From an uncultured Alphaproteobacteria bacterium (GTDB taxonomy: Bacteria > Pseudomonadota > Alphaproteobacteria > RF32 > CAG-239): a stretch of 64,000 bases of DNA. Position numbers and translations under genes: made by a program. Location of the stretch: the NCBI GenBank assembly GCA_934254675.1, contig CAKQLP010000002.1, forward strand, positions 62,001 to 126,000. The letters are read 5' to 3'. Below the pieces are notes generated by a model, which made no database searches, was not told where the DNA came from, and saw only the letters and a program-made list of their open reading frames with translations. Shown piece by piece: positions 43,666 through 51,702 of this stretch; positions within the stretch are counted from its first letter, which is position 1, and each line of letters opens with the position of its first letter.

Positions 43666-46482
43666 GTGACTGAAGAAATTGAAAATACAGATGTCATTAA
43701 GTCTGACAACATTACCCCGACAATGATTTCGGAGGAAATGCGCCGTTCATATTTGGATTATGCGATGAGCGTGATTGTGTCGCGTGCGTTGCCTGACGCC
43801 CGTGATGGTATGAAACCTGTGCACCGCCGCATTATTTACGGAATGTATGAAAATGGTTATGATTGCACAAAGCCATATCGTAAATCGGCGCGTATCGTTG
43901 GTGATGTTATGGGTAAATATCACCCGCATGGTGATAGTTCTATTTATGAGGCCATGGTGCGTATGGCGCAGCCGTTTTCAATGCGTTTGACTTTGGTCGA
44001 TGGTCAGGGAAACTTTGGCTCTATGGATGGTGATGGCGCGGCCGCGATGCGTTATACCGAGGCCAGACTCGCCAAAGTGTCTTCTTGTTTAACCGATAAC
44101 TTAGATGAAGACACAGTTGACTTTATGCCGAACTATGATGAATCATTGCAAGAACCGACGGTTTTGCCGGCGCGTTTTCCTAACTTGCTGGTTAATGGCG
44201 GCAATGGTATTGCCGTGGGTATGGCCACTAATATTCCGCCGCACAATTTGGGTGAGGTTATTGATGCTTGCTGTGCCTATATTGACAATCCGGAAATCAG
44301 CATTGAAGAATTAGTCAGCATTGTTCCGGGACCGGATTTTCCGACCGGTGGTTTGATTTTGGGTTATGGCGGAGCCAAACAGGCTTATTTGACCGGCCGC
44401 GGTTCGGTTATGATGCGCGCTAAATGCACAATTGAAGAAATTCGCAAAGACAAAGAGGCCATTATTGTGCACGAAGTGCCGTATCAAGTTAATAAGGCCG
44501 CATTGGTTTCGCACATTGCCGAATTGGTTAAAGATAAAAAAGTTGAGGGTATTTCCGATATTCGTGATGAATCTGATCGTCAGGGTGTGCGTATTGTAAT
44601 TGAAATCAAGCGTGATTTTCAGGCCGATGTGGTTTTGAACCAGTTGTATAAGTTTACGGCTTTGCAGACCAGTTTCGGTATGAATATGCTGGCTATTAAC
44701 GCCGGTCGTCCGATGATGATGAATTTGAAAGACATTATTTCAACCTTTATTGAATTTCGTGAAGAGGTAATCCGTCGCCGCACGATTTATCGCTTAAACA
44801 AGGCTCGTAATCGGGCGCACGTTTTGGTTGGTTTGGCTATTGCTGTGGAAAATTTGGACGAAGTTATCGAGCTGATTAAAACCGCGCCGACTCCGCAAGA
44901 CGCTAAAGAATCTTTGGTTGCAAAAGCTTGGCCGGCCGCGACCATTGAAGATTGGGTTAAACTCATTGATGAGCCGGATAGAAAGGTTGAAAATGGTTTT
45001 TACCGCTTGTCTGATGACCAAGCCAAAGCCATTTTGGATTTGAAATTGCAACGCTTGACTGGTTTGGAACGTGACAAAATTCACGATGAATTGGTTTCTT
45101 TGGGTGAAGATATTAAAGAGTTTCTTTCTATTTTAGCCAGTCGTGAAAAACTTTATGGAATTATGCGCGATGAATTGGTGGCTGTTAAAGACGAATACGC
45201 CACTCCGCGCTTGACCAAAATTGAAGACATTGAATACAACCAAGATATCGAGTCTTTGATTCAGCGTGAAGAAATGGTTGTTACCGTGACCGAGGCCGGT
45301 TATATCAAACGCGTGCCGTTAAACGCTTATAAGGCGCAACGCCGCGGCGGTAAAGGCAAATCGGGTATGACTACGAAGGAAGAGGATTTTGTGACTCGCT
45401 TGTTTGTGGCCAGCACCCACACGCCGGTGTTGTTCTTCTCAAACAAAGGTATTGTTTATAAAATGAAAGTTTATAAACTTCCGTTGGGTTCGCCAACTTC
45501 TAAGGGCAAACCATTTATTAATTTGTTGCCGTTGGTGCAGGGCGAAACCATTACCGCAATTATGAAACTTCCGGAAAATGAAGCCGATTGCGAGAATTTG
45601 TCAATTGCTTTTGCAACCGCTAAAGGAAATATCCGCCGTAACAGCCTGATGGATTTTGTAAATGTTCAATCCAATGGTAAAATTGCGATGAAACTGGACG
45701 AGGGCGACAAACTTATCAATGTGGCTTTGTGCGATGACAGCAATGACATTATGTTAGCGGCCAAGAGCGGTAAATGTATTCGTTTTGCTGTGGAAGATTT
45801 ACGTGTGTTTGTCGGTCGTAATTCTACCGGCGTGCGCGGTGTCAAATTGCAAGGCGATGATGAAGTTATCTCGATGTCGATTTTGAAACATTGCACCGCC
45901 AGTGTGGAGCAACGCGACGAATATTTGCGTGTTTCCAACGCTATGAAGCGTATGGAAGCCGAAAGTGGCGTTGATGCTTGCATTTCTCCGGATCAAACCG
46001 GTTTGTTGAATTTGCTGGATACGGCTAAATTTGAAGAAATGCGCAAAGCTGAAGAGTTTATTTTGACTGTTACCGTAACCGGTTATGGTAAGCGCACATC
46101 TTCGTATGAATATCGTGTGACCGGTCGTGGCGGTCAAGGTATTGCCAATATGGAAATGTCCCCGCGCAACAAAGAAGTTGTAAGTTCTTTCCCGATTGAA
46201 GATGGTAAAGAAATTATGATGGTTACCGACGGCGGCAAGCTTATTCGTATGCCGGTTGATGATATCCGTGTGGCCGGACGTAAGACACAAGGCGTTATCT
46301 TGTTCCGCACGGGCGAAGATGAAAAGGTTGTTTCTGTAACATGGCTGGATGCAGATGCCGACGCCGATGAAGAAATTGACGAGGAAAACGGAAGCGAAGT
46401 TTTAGGAGATGCCGTGCCGGATGTTGATGAAACAGCGGAAACAGCGGTGAATGAGCCTGAAACACAAGAAGACGATGAATAA
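43666..46482 (+). CDS. gyrA: DNA gyrase subunit A
   Basis: 938 residues with a GTG start after AGAGGTAT. Active-site Tyr in AAAMRYTEARL, quinolone region HPHGDSSIYEAMVRMAQ (Ser at the position of E. coli 83, Glu at 87). The GyrA box QRRGGKG marks it as gyrase rather than topoisomerase IV. Six-bladed C-terminal domain, then an acidic tail of ~45 residues (DADADADEEIDEENG and on). Introduces negative supercoils together with GyrB. Confidence 0.97.
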   Translation: MTEEIENTDVIKSDNITPTMISEEMRRSYLDYAMSVIVSRALPDARDGMKPVHRRIIYGMYENGYDCTKPYRKSARIVGDVMGKYHPHGDSSIYEAMVRMAQPFSMRLTLVDGQGNFGSMDGDGAAAMRYTEARLAKVSSCLTDNLDEDTVDFMPNYDESLQEPTVLPARFPNLLVNGGNGIAVGMATNIPPHNLGEVIDACCAYIDNPEISIEELVSIVPGPDFPTGGLILGYGGAKQAYLTGRGSVMMRAKCTIEEIRKDKEAIIVHEVPYQVNKAALVSHIAELVKDKKVEGISDIRDESDRQGVRIVIEIKRDFQADVVLNQLYKFTALQTSFGMNMLAINAGRPMMMNLKDIISTFIEFREEVIRRRTIYRLNKARNRAHVLVGLAIAVENLDEVIELIKTAPTPQDAKESLVAKAWPAATIEDWVKLIDEPDRKVENGFYRLSDDQAKAILDLKLQRLTGLERDKIHDELVSLGEDIKEFLSILASREKLYGIMRDELVAVKDEYATPRLTKIEDIEYNQDIESLIQREEMVVTVTEAGYIKRVPLNAYKAQRRGGKGKSGMTTKEEDFVTRLFVASTHTPVLFFSNKGIVYKMKVYKLPLGSPTSKGKPFINLLPLVQGETITAIMKLPENEADCENLSIAFATAKGNIRRNSLMDFVNVQSNGKIAMKLDEGDKLINVALCDDSNDIMLAAKSGKCIRFAVEDLRVFVGRNSTGVRGVKLQGDDEVISMSILKHCTASVEQRDEYLRVSNAMKRMEAESGVDACISPDQTGLLNLLDTAKFEEMRKAEEFILTVTVTGYGKRTSSYEYRVTGRGGQGIANMEMSPRNKEVVSSFPIEDGKEIMMVTDGGKLIRMPVDDIRVAGRKTQGVILFRTGEDEKVVSVTWLDADADADEEIDEENGSEVLGDAVPDVDETAETAVNEPETQEDDE

Positions 46483-46503
46483 TTTGTGTTTTCTTTGAGA
46501 TGT

Positions 46504-46534
46504 AAAAGGCGGGATATGACATCCCGCCTTTTAA
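46504..46534. terminator. Bidirectional terminator
   Basis: AAAAGGCGGGAT and ATCCCGCCTTTT arms with a five-base loop, between the convergent gyrA and pilin genes. Confidence 0.9.
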
Positions 46535-46544
46535 TAATGTAAAT

Positions 46545-47636
46545 TTAATCCTTTCTAGGAACTTTAATATCCGCAAGTAAATCAAAACCGACATACATTT
46601 GTCCGGTGCCAAAGCTATCTGCGGCGGAACTTTCACAGTATTTTGCGGCAGCCGCGGGGGAAACAGGTTTGAAACGCTGTTCTTTTGTTTCTATGCAATA
46701 ATATTCTTGATCATCATTTTCATCGCAATTATAATCACCAACATCACTAGCATTAGCATATACAAATAGAACCCAAAATCCTAAAGTAGTTGGGTCGGCA
46801 TCTTTTATCACAATTCCTTTCATATCAGCGTTTCGCCAATCATAAGTTAAAAGAGGTACGCATAAATTTTGGGGTACAAGAACACCGATAGATAATGCAG
46901 AAAAACCACCTTCTTCATATTCTTCAGTGTATCCAAAGGGGTTGATAAGGGTTAAAGGAGAAGATAAACCAATCCTCTTTTCTCCTTCTAATTCAAAAAT
47001 GTATTCTTGCGGTAAAAGCCCCATGTCTTGAATTTGATTATCAGCTCCTATTAGCCCTCCATCGAAAACATCATAAGCTTTTTGGCTGATATAAGCTGTT
47101 CGGATAGTGGCAGAAATATCGGAAATCATATTGACAATTTTATTGATATGAATTTTTTCCATGGCTTTAGTATAGCCGGCAATACCGCCAACGCTCAACA
47201 CCCCGATGATGGCCAGAACGCCGAGCATTTCAATCATACTTCGCCCAATCGGGTTTGTCTGTCTGGTCACTGCTTGCGCTTTTCTCACTCGTGTACCGCT
47301 TTGTACACGTCGTTCCAAAAGTGCGGCGCATTGACGCACAACATCCAAGCCCTTAGTGAAATTCTTCCTATTGTCATACTCGGGCTTGTCCCGAGTATCC
47401 ACCATCAAGTCCATGTCATATTTAGGCTTAAAACACATCCTTCTCCTATTGTCATACTCGGGCTTGTCCCGAGTATCCATAGGAGTGTGTTCCGTATTGA
47501 TTCTCGGAATAAATCCGAGAATGACGTTTGTAAGGTGTTTTGTATGGATTCTCGGAATAAATCCGAGAATGACATTTAAAGTGTGTCCGAAAATGACGGA
47601 GAATAGGGTATTCTGTTCATCCTTAAATTTTTTCAA
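46545..47636 (-). CDS. Type IV pilin-like protein with repeat-built leader (locus A)
   Basis: 363 residues if read from the first in-frame start-like codon, a TTG at 47636 without ribosome site. Prepilin motif G^RSMIEMLGVLAIIG at residues 131-145, then ~230 mature residues with Cys pairs. A 130-residue leader is abnormal; prepilin leaders are usually 6-30. It is made of in-frame palindromic repeats (VILGFIPRI twice, DTRDKPEYDN twice). A GTG 15 codons before the cut site would give a normal leader (MRKAQAVTRQTNPIG) but has no clear ribosome site. The frame is also open upstream of 47636 to a (CT)7 tract after a good ATG at 47737, one repeat out of frame. Confidence 0.7.
   Translation of the reverse strand: MKKFKDEQNTLFSVIFGHTLNVILGFIPRIHTKHLTNVILGFIPRINTEHTPMDTRDKPEYDNRRRMCFKPKYDMDLMVDTRDKPEYDNRKNFTKGLDVVRQCAALLERRVQSGTRVRKAQAVTRQTNPIGRSMIEMLGVLAIIGVLSVGGIAGYTKAMEKIHINKIVNMISDISATIRTAYISQKAYDVFDGGLIGADNQIQDMGLLPQEYIFELEGEKRIGLSSPLTLINPFGYTEEYEEGGFSALSIGVLVPQNLCVPLLTYDWRNADMKGIVIKDADPTTLGFWVLFVYANASDVGDYNCDENDDQEYYCIETKEQRFKPVSPAAAAKYCESSAADSFGTGQMYVGFDLLADIKVPRKD
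47290..47309. repeat. GTGTAC palindrome inside the pilin leader (locus A)
   Basis: CGTGTAC and GTACACG around six bases. The same palindrome lies at the matching place in locus B. It encodes part of the leader on the minus strand. Confidence 0.7.
47371..47573. repeat. Four palindromic repeats read in frame (locus A)
   Basis: Copies at 47371-47401 and 47450-47480 have arms ATACTCGGG and CCCGAGTAT; copies at 47499-47525 and 47545-47573 have ATTCTCGGA and TCCGAGAAT. On the minus strand they code for DTRDKPEYDN and VILGFIPRI. The same families occur outside genes at 669-893. Confidence 0.85.
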
Positions 47637-47755
47637 AAAGTGGCAAAAACCGCGTGTAGAAGCTTTAAAACGCTCTGAAATCGAATGTTTAGGATTTACA
47701 GAGAGAGAGAGAGACCTTTTGATTGCTTATTTTTCATCTTTCTTTCCTCTTAAAT
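47592..47755 (-). repeat. Duplicated pilin 5' leader, copy A
   Basis: About 160 bases matching 49645-49806 with few differences, from the region before TTTTTTCAAAAAGTGGC through the CT tract and ATG to the ribosome site AAGAGGAAAG. The promoter regions further out differ. Confidence 0.85.
47696..47737 (-). other. Mini-ORF with (CT)7 tract, candidate phase switch (locus A)
   Basis: AAGAGGAAAGAAAG then ATG at 47737 opens a frame that reads eight codons, then seven CT repeats (tract at 47700-47714 on the plus strand as GA), and stops at TAA: 14 codons with stop, MKNKQSKGLSLSL. With six or nine CT units the frame instead runs on (VNPKHSISERFKASTRGF...) without a stop into the pilin frame. With eight it also stops. 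Confidence 0.75.
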
Positions 47756-47908
47756 TTGATTAAAATTTAACTCTAATTTTAGAAAAAATATCTTAAAATA
47801 AAGTTAAATGTTACTTAGAATAGAGGAGTGTTTCATATATATAAATACCTTGCTATTTGGATGTATGTTGTTTAAAAATGATGAAAAATGATAATTAAAG
47901 AGGATTAA

Positions 47909-48640
47909 ATGATTACCCAATTTTCAAGAACGGAATTGTTGATTGGCGCAGAATATGTTGAAAAACTTAAACATTCGCGCGTGGCTGTGTTCGGACTTGG
48001 CGGCGTCGGCGGCTATGTGGCGGAAGCATTGGCTCGAGTCGGTGTCGGCGCGCTTGATTTAGTGGATAATGACAAGGTGAGTTTGAGCAATATAAACAGG
48101 CAGATTTTGGCTTTGCATTCAACTATCGGCATGCCTAAAACAGAGGCGGCGAAACAACGTTTATTGGATATAAATCCTGATTTGAAAATTGTTTGTCATA
48201 ATTGTTTTTATTTGCCTGAAAACGCTGATGATTTTGATTTTAAGCAATATGATTATGTGGCCGATGCAATTGACACGATTGCCGGAAAAATTGCTTTAGT
48301 ACAGCGGGCGACGGAAGCAAATACGCCGATTATTTGCGCCATGGGCGCTGGTAATAAGCTGAATGCCTGTGGTTTTAAAATTGCGGATATCAGTAAAACG
48401 TCCGTGTGTCCGTTAGCAAAGGTAATGCGACGGGAATTACGTAAACGCGGTATAAATCATTTTAAGGCGGTGTATTCAGAAGAACCGGCTTTGACCCCGT
48501 TAGGTGCGGCGGAAGACAGCAATAAACGGCAAACACCGGGGAGTATATCTTATGTGCCGGCTGTGGCGGGGTTATTGATGGCTGGCGAAATTATCAAGGA
48601 TTTATTGACCCAAAATTCAAAAGAAGCGGCTGATTTATAA
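47909..48640 (+). CDS. tcdA: tRNA threonylcarbamoyladenosine dehydratase
   Basis: 243 residues. E1-like ThiF fold: nucleotide loop FGLGGVGGYVAEALARVG, DNDKVSLSNINRQ, and ADAIDTIAGK. Length and the PGSISYVPAVAG end match TcdA/CsdL, which cyclises t6A at tRNA position 37, rather than ThiF or MoeB. AGAGGA before the ATG. Lies between the two pilin loci, on the opposite strand. Confidence 0.9.
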   Translation: MITQFSRTELLIGAEYVEKLKHSRVAVFGLGGVGGYVAEALARVGVGALDLVDNDKVSLSNINRQILALHSTIGMPKTEAAKQRLLDINPDLKIVCHNCFYLPENADDFDFKQYDYVADAIDTIAGKIALVQRATEANTPIICAMGAGNKLNACGFKIADISKTSVCPLAKVMRRELRKRGINHFKAVYSEEPALTPLGAAEDSNKRQTPGSISYVPAVAGLLMAGEIIKDLLTQNSKEAADL

Positions 48641-48666
48641 AGGAGACATATTAGTTGTTTAGGTTG

Positions 48667-48714
48667 TTCTGCTATGGTGTAAATGTGAATTTAGCATAGC
48701 AGAATTGTTTTTAT
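48667..48714 (+). terminator. Rho-independent terminator
   Basis: TTCTGCTATG and CATAGCAGAA followed by TTGTTTTTATT. Ends tcdA. Confidence 0.8.
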
Positions 48715-48793
48715 TCGCCCAGCTGATAATTAGTTCTATTGTTTTAAAATGTAACTTTTGTATAAAGTAAGAAAGTTCTTTTAAATGAATTTA

Positions 48794-48822
48794 TGGGCAT
48801 CAGTAAAAAACGGATGCCCATA
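48794..48822. terminator. Hairpin after the locus B pilin
   Basis: TGGGCATC and GATGCCCA around an 11-base loop. Likely ends the minus-strand pilin transcript; T tail weak. Confidence 0.5.
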
Positions 48823-48870
48823 TTTGTATATATAAAATGCCTTATTTATATGTTTCAAGATAATATTTTG

Positions 48871-49689
48871 TTATTTGGGAATATACATTCCAAATATACA
48901 ATCTCCATCTTCGCAAGTAGAACAAGCTAAAGCTGTATCGGCAGGTGAAAATGGAATTTGTTTAATTTTTGAATTATTCTTAATAATCCAATTACAATTA
49001 GTAAAATCGGGGGAGCAATAGGCTAAAGAGTTTGTTTCATCTGCAAAGTTTTCTAGCATTACCAATAATGGATTGAATGTTCGCCAATCAGATTGAGCTA
49101 ACGCCATGCAGGATTCTTTTGAAGTTAAAAATAAGCCTAGCAAGAAAAAGTTTTCATCCATTGACAGGTTATCTTGAGCATTTCCAATAATAATATCATT
49201 TCCAAAAGCGTCAAAAGCACTTAGTCTATCAGAGGCAATCATTTCATCAGGAATGATACCCATTTGAATAGCGGTTTCTGTGCTAAGGTTGTTAAAATCT
49301 TTCTGCTGGATGTAAAGTGTTTGGATATTATTTATTATCGTTGAAAATTGAGAAAGGACAGTGTTTGTTTTAAATTTAGTCATGGCTTTTGAGTAGCCGG
49401 CAATACCACCGACGCTCAACACACCGATGATGGCGAGGACGCCTAGCATTTCAATCATACTTCTGCCGCACTGCACGCCATCTGCTAGGAATTTTTGCGC
49501 TCGTGTACCTCTTTTGTACACGTCGCTTAAAAATCCCGTCGCATCTGGTGTACATTGTGGCAGAAGGTTGTTATTGTCATACTCGGGCGTGACCCGAGTA
49601 TCCACAGAAGAGTGTTCCGCATGGATTCTCGGAATAAATCCGAGAATGACGGAGAATAGGGTATTCCGTTCCGACTCAAATTTTTTCAA
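48871..49689 (-). CDS. Type IV pilin-like protein with repeat-built leader (locus B)
   Basis: 272 residues if read from TTG 49689. Prepilin motif G^RSMIEMLGVLAIIG from residue 75; mature part ~197 residues with Cys pairs (CSTCEDGDC near the end). The leader begins like locus A (MKKF, then NTLFSVI), then VILGFIPRI and DTRVTPEYDN repeat peptides. As in locus A the frame is open upstream, through a duplicated segment, to a (CT)7 tract and a well-placed ATG at 49790, but one repeat out of frame. True start uncertain. Confidence 0.7.
   Translation of the reverse strand: MKKFESERNTLFSVILGFIPRIHAEHSSVDTRVTPEYDNNNLLPQCTPDATGFLSDVYKRGTRAQKFLADGVQCGRSMIEMLGVLAIIGVLSVGGIAGYSKAMTKFKTNTVLSQFSTIINNIQTLYIQQKDFNNLSTETAIQMGIIPDEMIASDRLSAFDAFGNDIIIGNAQDNLSMDENFFLLGLFLTSKESCMALAQSDWRTFNPLLVMLENFADETNSLAYCSPDFTNCNWIIKNNSKIKQIPFSPADTALACSTCEDGDCIFGMYIPK
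49502..49522. repeat. GTGTAC palindrome inside the pilin leader (locus B)
   Basis: CGTGTAC and GTACACG with a seven-base loop, at the same position relative to the pilin as in locus A. Reads DVYKRGTRA. Confidence 0.7.
49574..49650. repeat. Two palindromic repeats read in frame (locus B)
   Basis: 49574-49604, arms ATACTCGGG and CCCGAGTAT; and 49622-49650, arms ATTCTCGGA and TCCGAGAAT. Same families as locus A and 669-893. Confidence 0.85.
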
Positions 49690-49806
49690 AAAGTGGCAAA
49701 AACCGCGTGTAGAAGCTTTAAAACGCCCTGAAATCGAATGTTTAGGATTTACAGAGAGAGAGAGAGGCCTTTGCTAAGCTTATTTTTCATCTTTCTTTCC
49801 TCTTAA
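49645..49806 (-). repeat. Duplicated pilin 5' leader, copy B
   Basis: Matches 47592-47755. Includes the CT tract and ribosome site. Confidence 0.85.
49749..49790 (-). other. Mini-ORF with (CT)7 tract, candidate phase switch (locus B)
   Basis: AAGAGGAAAGAAAG then ATG at 49790, eight codons, seven CT units (plus-strand AG tract at 49753-49766), then stop: MKNKLSKGLSLSL. Six or nine units would open the frame into the pilin. Same count and same out-of-frame state as locus A. Confidence 0.75.
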
Positions 49807-50038
49807 AATAAATTGAAACTCTATTAAGTATTGTCAAAAATAGTAAAAATATATTTAAGATATATGTATGTAAAAATATTTCTTGCATAATAGACGAAAA
49901 CAACATACAATAAAGTCGTATTAAATAAGTATTATGGAAAAAATTATGGCAATTATCTGTGCTGTTTTCAAATCTTTCTAAGGAAGAAATGTCCATTATG
50001 CTTATATTGAATGTTTAACTCCTTAATTTTTTCAAGAT

Positions 50039-50377
50039 ATGAATAGAGCTGTGATTTTGGGTGTTGTTTCTTTCTTTGTGCTTATGTACATTGGTGCCAA
50101 GTTTAATAACGCATTGCCTATTGATTTGGATGGAAATCAGGAAAACGTCGAATATCTGTTCGGGGCTTTCTTTTCTGCTCTAAGTCTTATTATAGCGACG
50201 TTCCAGCGTCACTACAATAAAAAGTTTATGGCGCTTGCGTTAGTGGTATATTTTATTTATCCGGCATTGTGCGGCTTAGAAACTATTGTTGCGGCAGTAG
50301 TTTTTTGCATTCTCGGCTTTGTCGTGATGAATAAAACAGTCGTAAGAAATCTGAAATATGATTTGGAACACCCATAA
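50039..50377 (+). CDS. Small multi-pass membrane protein
   Basis: 112 residues, three or four membrane helices (AVILGVVSFFVLMYIGA, LFGAFFSALSLIIATF, MALALVVYFIYPALCGL, VAAVVFCILGFVVM). ATG after TTTTCAAGAT without Shine-Dalgarno. Strong terminator after it. Not recognised. Confidence 0.6.
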   Translation: MNRAVILGVVSFFVLMYIGAKFNNALPIDLDGNQENVEYLFGAFFSALSLIIATFQRHYNKKFMALALVVYFIYPALCGLETIVAAVVFCILGFVVMNKTVVRNLKYDLEHP

Positions 50378-50418
50378 AAAAACATCGTTGTCTTGTATAA
50401 AGGCAACGATGTTTTTTT
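50376..50418 (+). terminator. Rho-independent terminator
   Basis: AAACATCGTTG and CAACGATGTTT, then a T run. Confidence 0.85.
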
Positions 50419-50514
50419 ATGTTGAAATGTGTATAACCATAGGTAACTTTTTGAAAAAATCATCTTTTATTATATAATGCTAAAAGTTTAATTAGGACTG
50501 TACAGGTGAAAAGT

Positions 50515-51669
50515 ATGGAAAATCAAGATAATAATAAAAAAATAGTCGTGTTGCAGGTTTTGCCGGAATTGGGGCAGGGCGGTGTGGAACTCGGAACAAT
50601 TGAGATTGCATCGGAATTGCAAAAACGCGGTATTGAAAATTATGTGGCGTCGGAAGGCGGACGAATGGAATATAATTTAGAACGCCTTAAAGTGAAACAC
50701 TTTACTTTGCCTTTGAAAACGAAAAATATTTTTAAAATGTATTTAAATTCGTTGCGTTTAGCTAAAATTATTAAAAAATATGGGATTACAATTGTTCATG
50801 CCCGTTCTCGCGCGCCAGCATGGAGCGCATATTGGGCGGCAAAGCGTTGCGGTGTGCATTTTGTCACCACTTTTCACGGAACATATGGTTTGGGACCATG
50901 GGGAATTAAAAAATTTTATAACAAAATTATGACTTATGGCGAACGAGTTATTGCTATTTCAAACCATATTAAGCAACATATTTTGAAAAATTATAAAACG
51001 GATGAAAATAAAATCCGCTTAATTCATCGTTGTGTCAATATGGAAAATTTTAATGTTGAAACCACATCGGCCGAAAGGATGATTAAATATTTGGAAGACA
51101 ACAATATTCCAGAAGACAAACCGATTGTTACGCTTATTGGACGTTTGACCAATTGGAAGGGACAAAAACTTTTAATCGAAGCGCTTCATTTAATTGATGA
51201 CGAAGACTTTTTTTGTGTGATGATTGGTGATGATCAGGGACGTAAAAAATATTCGGCGGAATTGCGCAAAATGATTGCTAAATATAATATGACCGAGCGT
51301 TTTTTATTTATTCGCAATGTAAAGGATATTCCGGCGGCAATGATGGTTTCTGACGTGGTGCTTTCAACCTCAATTGAACCTGAGGCGTTTGGTCGCATTG
51401 CCATTGAGGGACAAGCCATGGGGCGCGTTGTGGTTGCATCAAATATCGGTGGTTCGGTTGAAACGGTGATTGACGGCGTGACCGGTCGTCTTTATGAAAG
51501 CACAAGTCCAAAGGCTTTGGCCGAAGCTATTAAATGGGCTTTGCATCTTTCAACAGAAGAAAGAGAAAAAATCGGCGCTGCCGGTATAAAAAATGTAAAA
51601 GAACATTTTACAAAACAAATTATGTGTGATAAAACGATAGAGGTTTATAAAGAATTGATAAACTTATAG
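50515..51669 (+). CDS. Glycosyltransferase family 4
   Basis: 384 residues from ATG 50515 (AGGTGAAA before; a GTG at 50506 is possible). GT-B: N-terminal LPELGQGGVELGTIEIA and VHARSRAPAWSAYWAA; C-terminal LIGRLTNWKGQ and the EX7E region EAFGRIAIEGQAMGRVVVAS. Likely LPS or envelope sugar transfer. It lies just before thrS, on the same strand, 33 bases away. Donor and acceptor not known. Confidence 0.9.
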   Translation: MENQDNNKKIVVLQVLPELGQGGVELGTIEIASELQKRGIENYVASEGGRMEYNLERLKVKHFTLPLKTKNIFKMYLNSLRLAKIIKKYGITIVHARSRAPAWSAYWAAKRCGVHFVTTFHGTYGLGPWGIKKFYNKIMTYGERVIAISNHIKQHILKNYKTDENKIRLIHRCVNMENFNVETTSAERMIKYLEDNNIPEDKPIVTLIGRLTNWKGQKLLIEALHLIDDEDFFCVMIGDDQGRKKYSAELRKMIAKYNMTERFLFIRNVKDIPAAMMVSDVVLSTSIEPEAFGRIAIEGQAMGRVVVASNIGGSVETVIDGVTGRLYESTSPKALAEAIKWALHLSTEEREKIGAAGIKNVKEHFTKQIMCDKTIEVYKELINL

Positions 51670-51702
51670 TGAACTTTACTTAATAGTGAAAAGGTAGAAA
51701 AA

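Noticed and set aside
43666..46482. Topoisomerase IV subunit A (parC)
   Set aside because: The GyrA box QRRGGKG and acidic tail mark gyrase.
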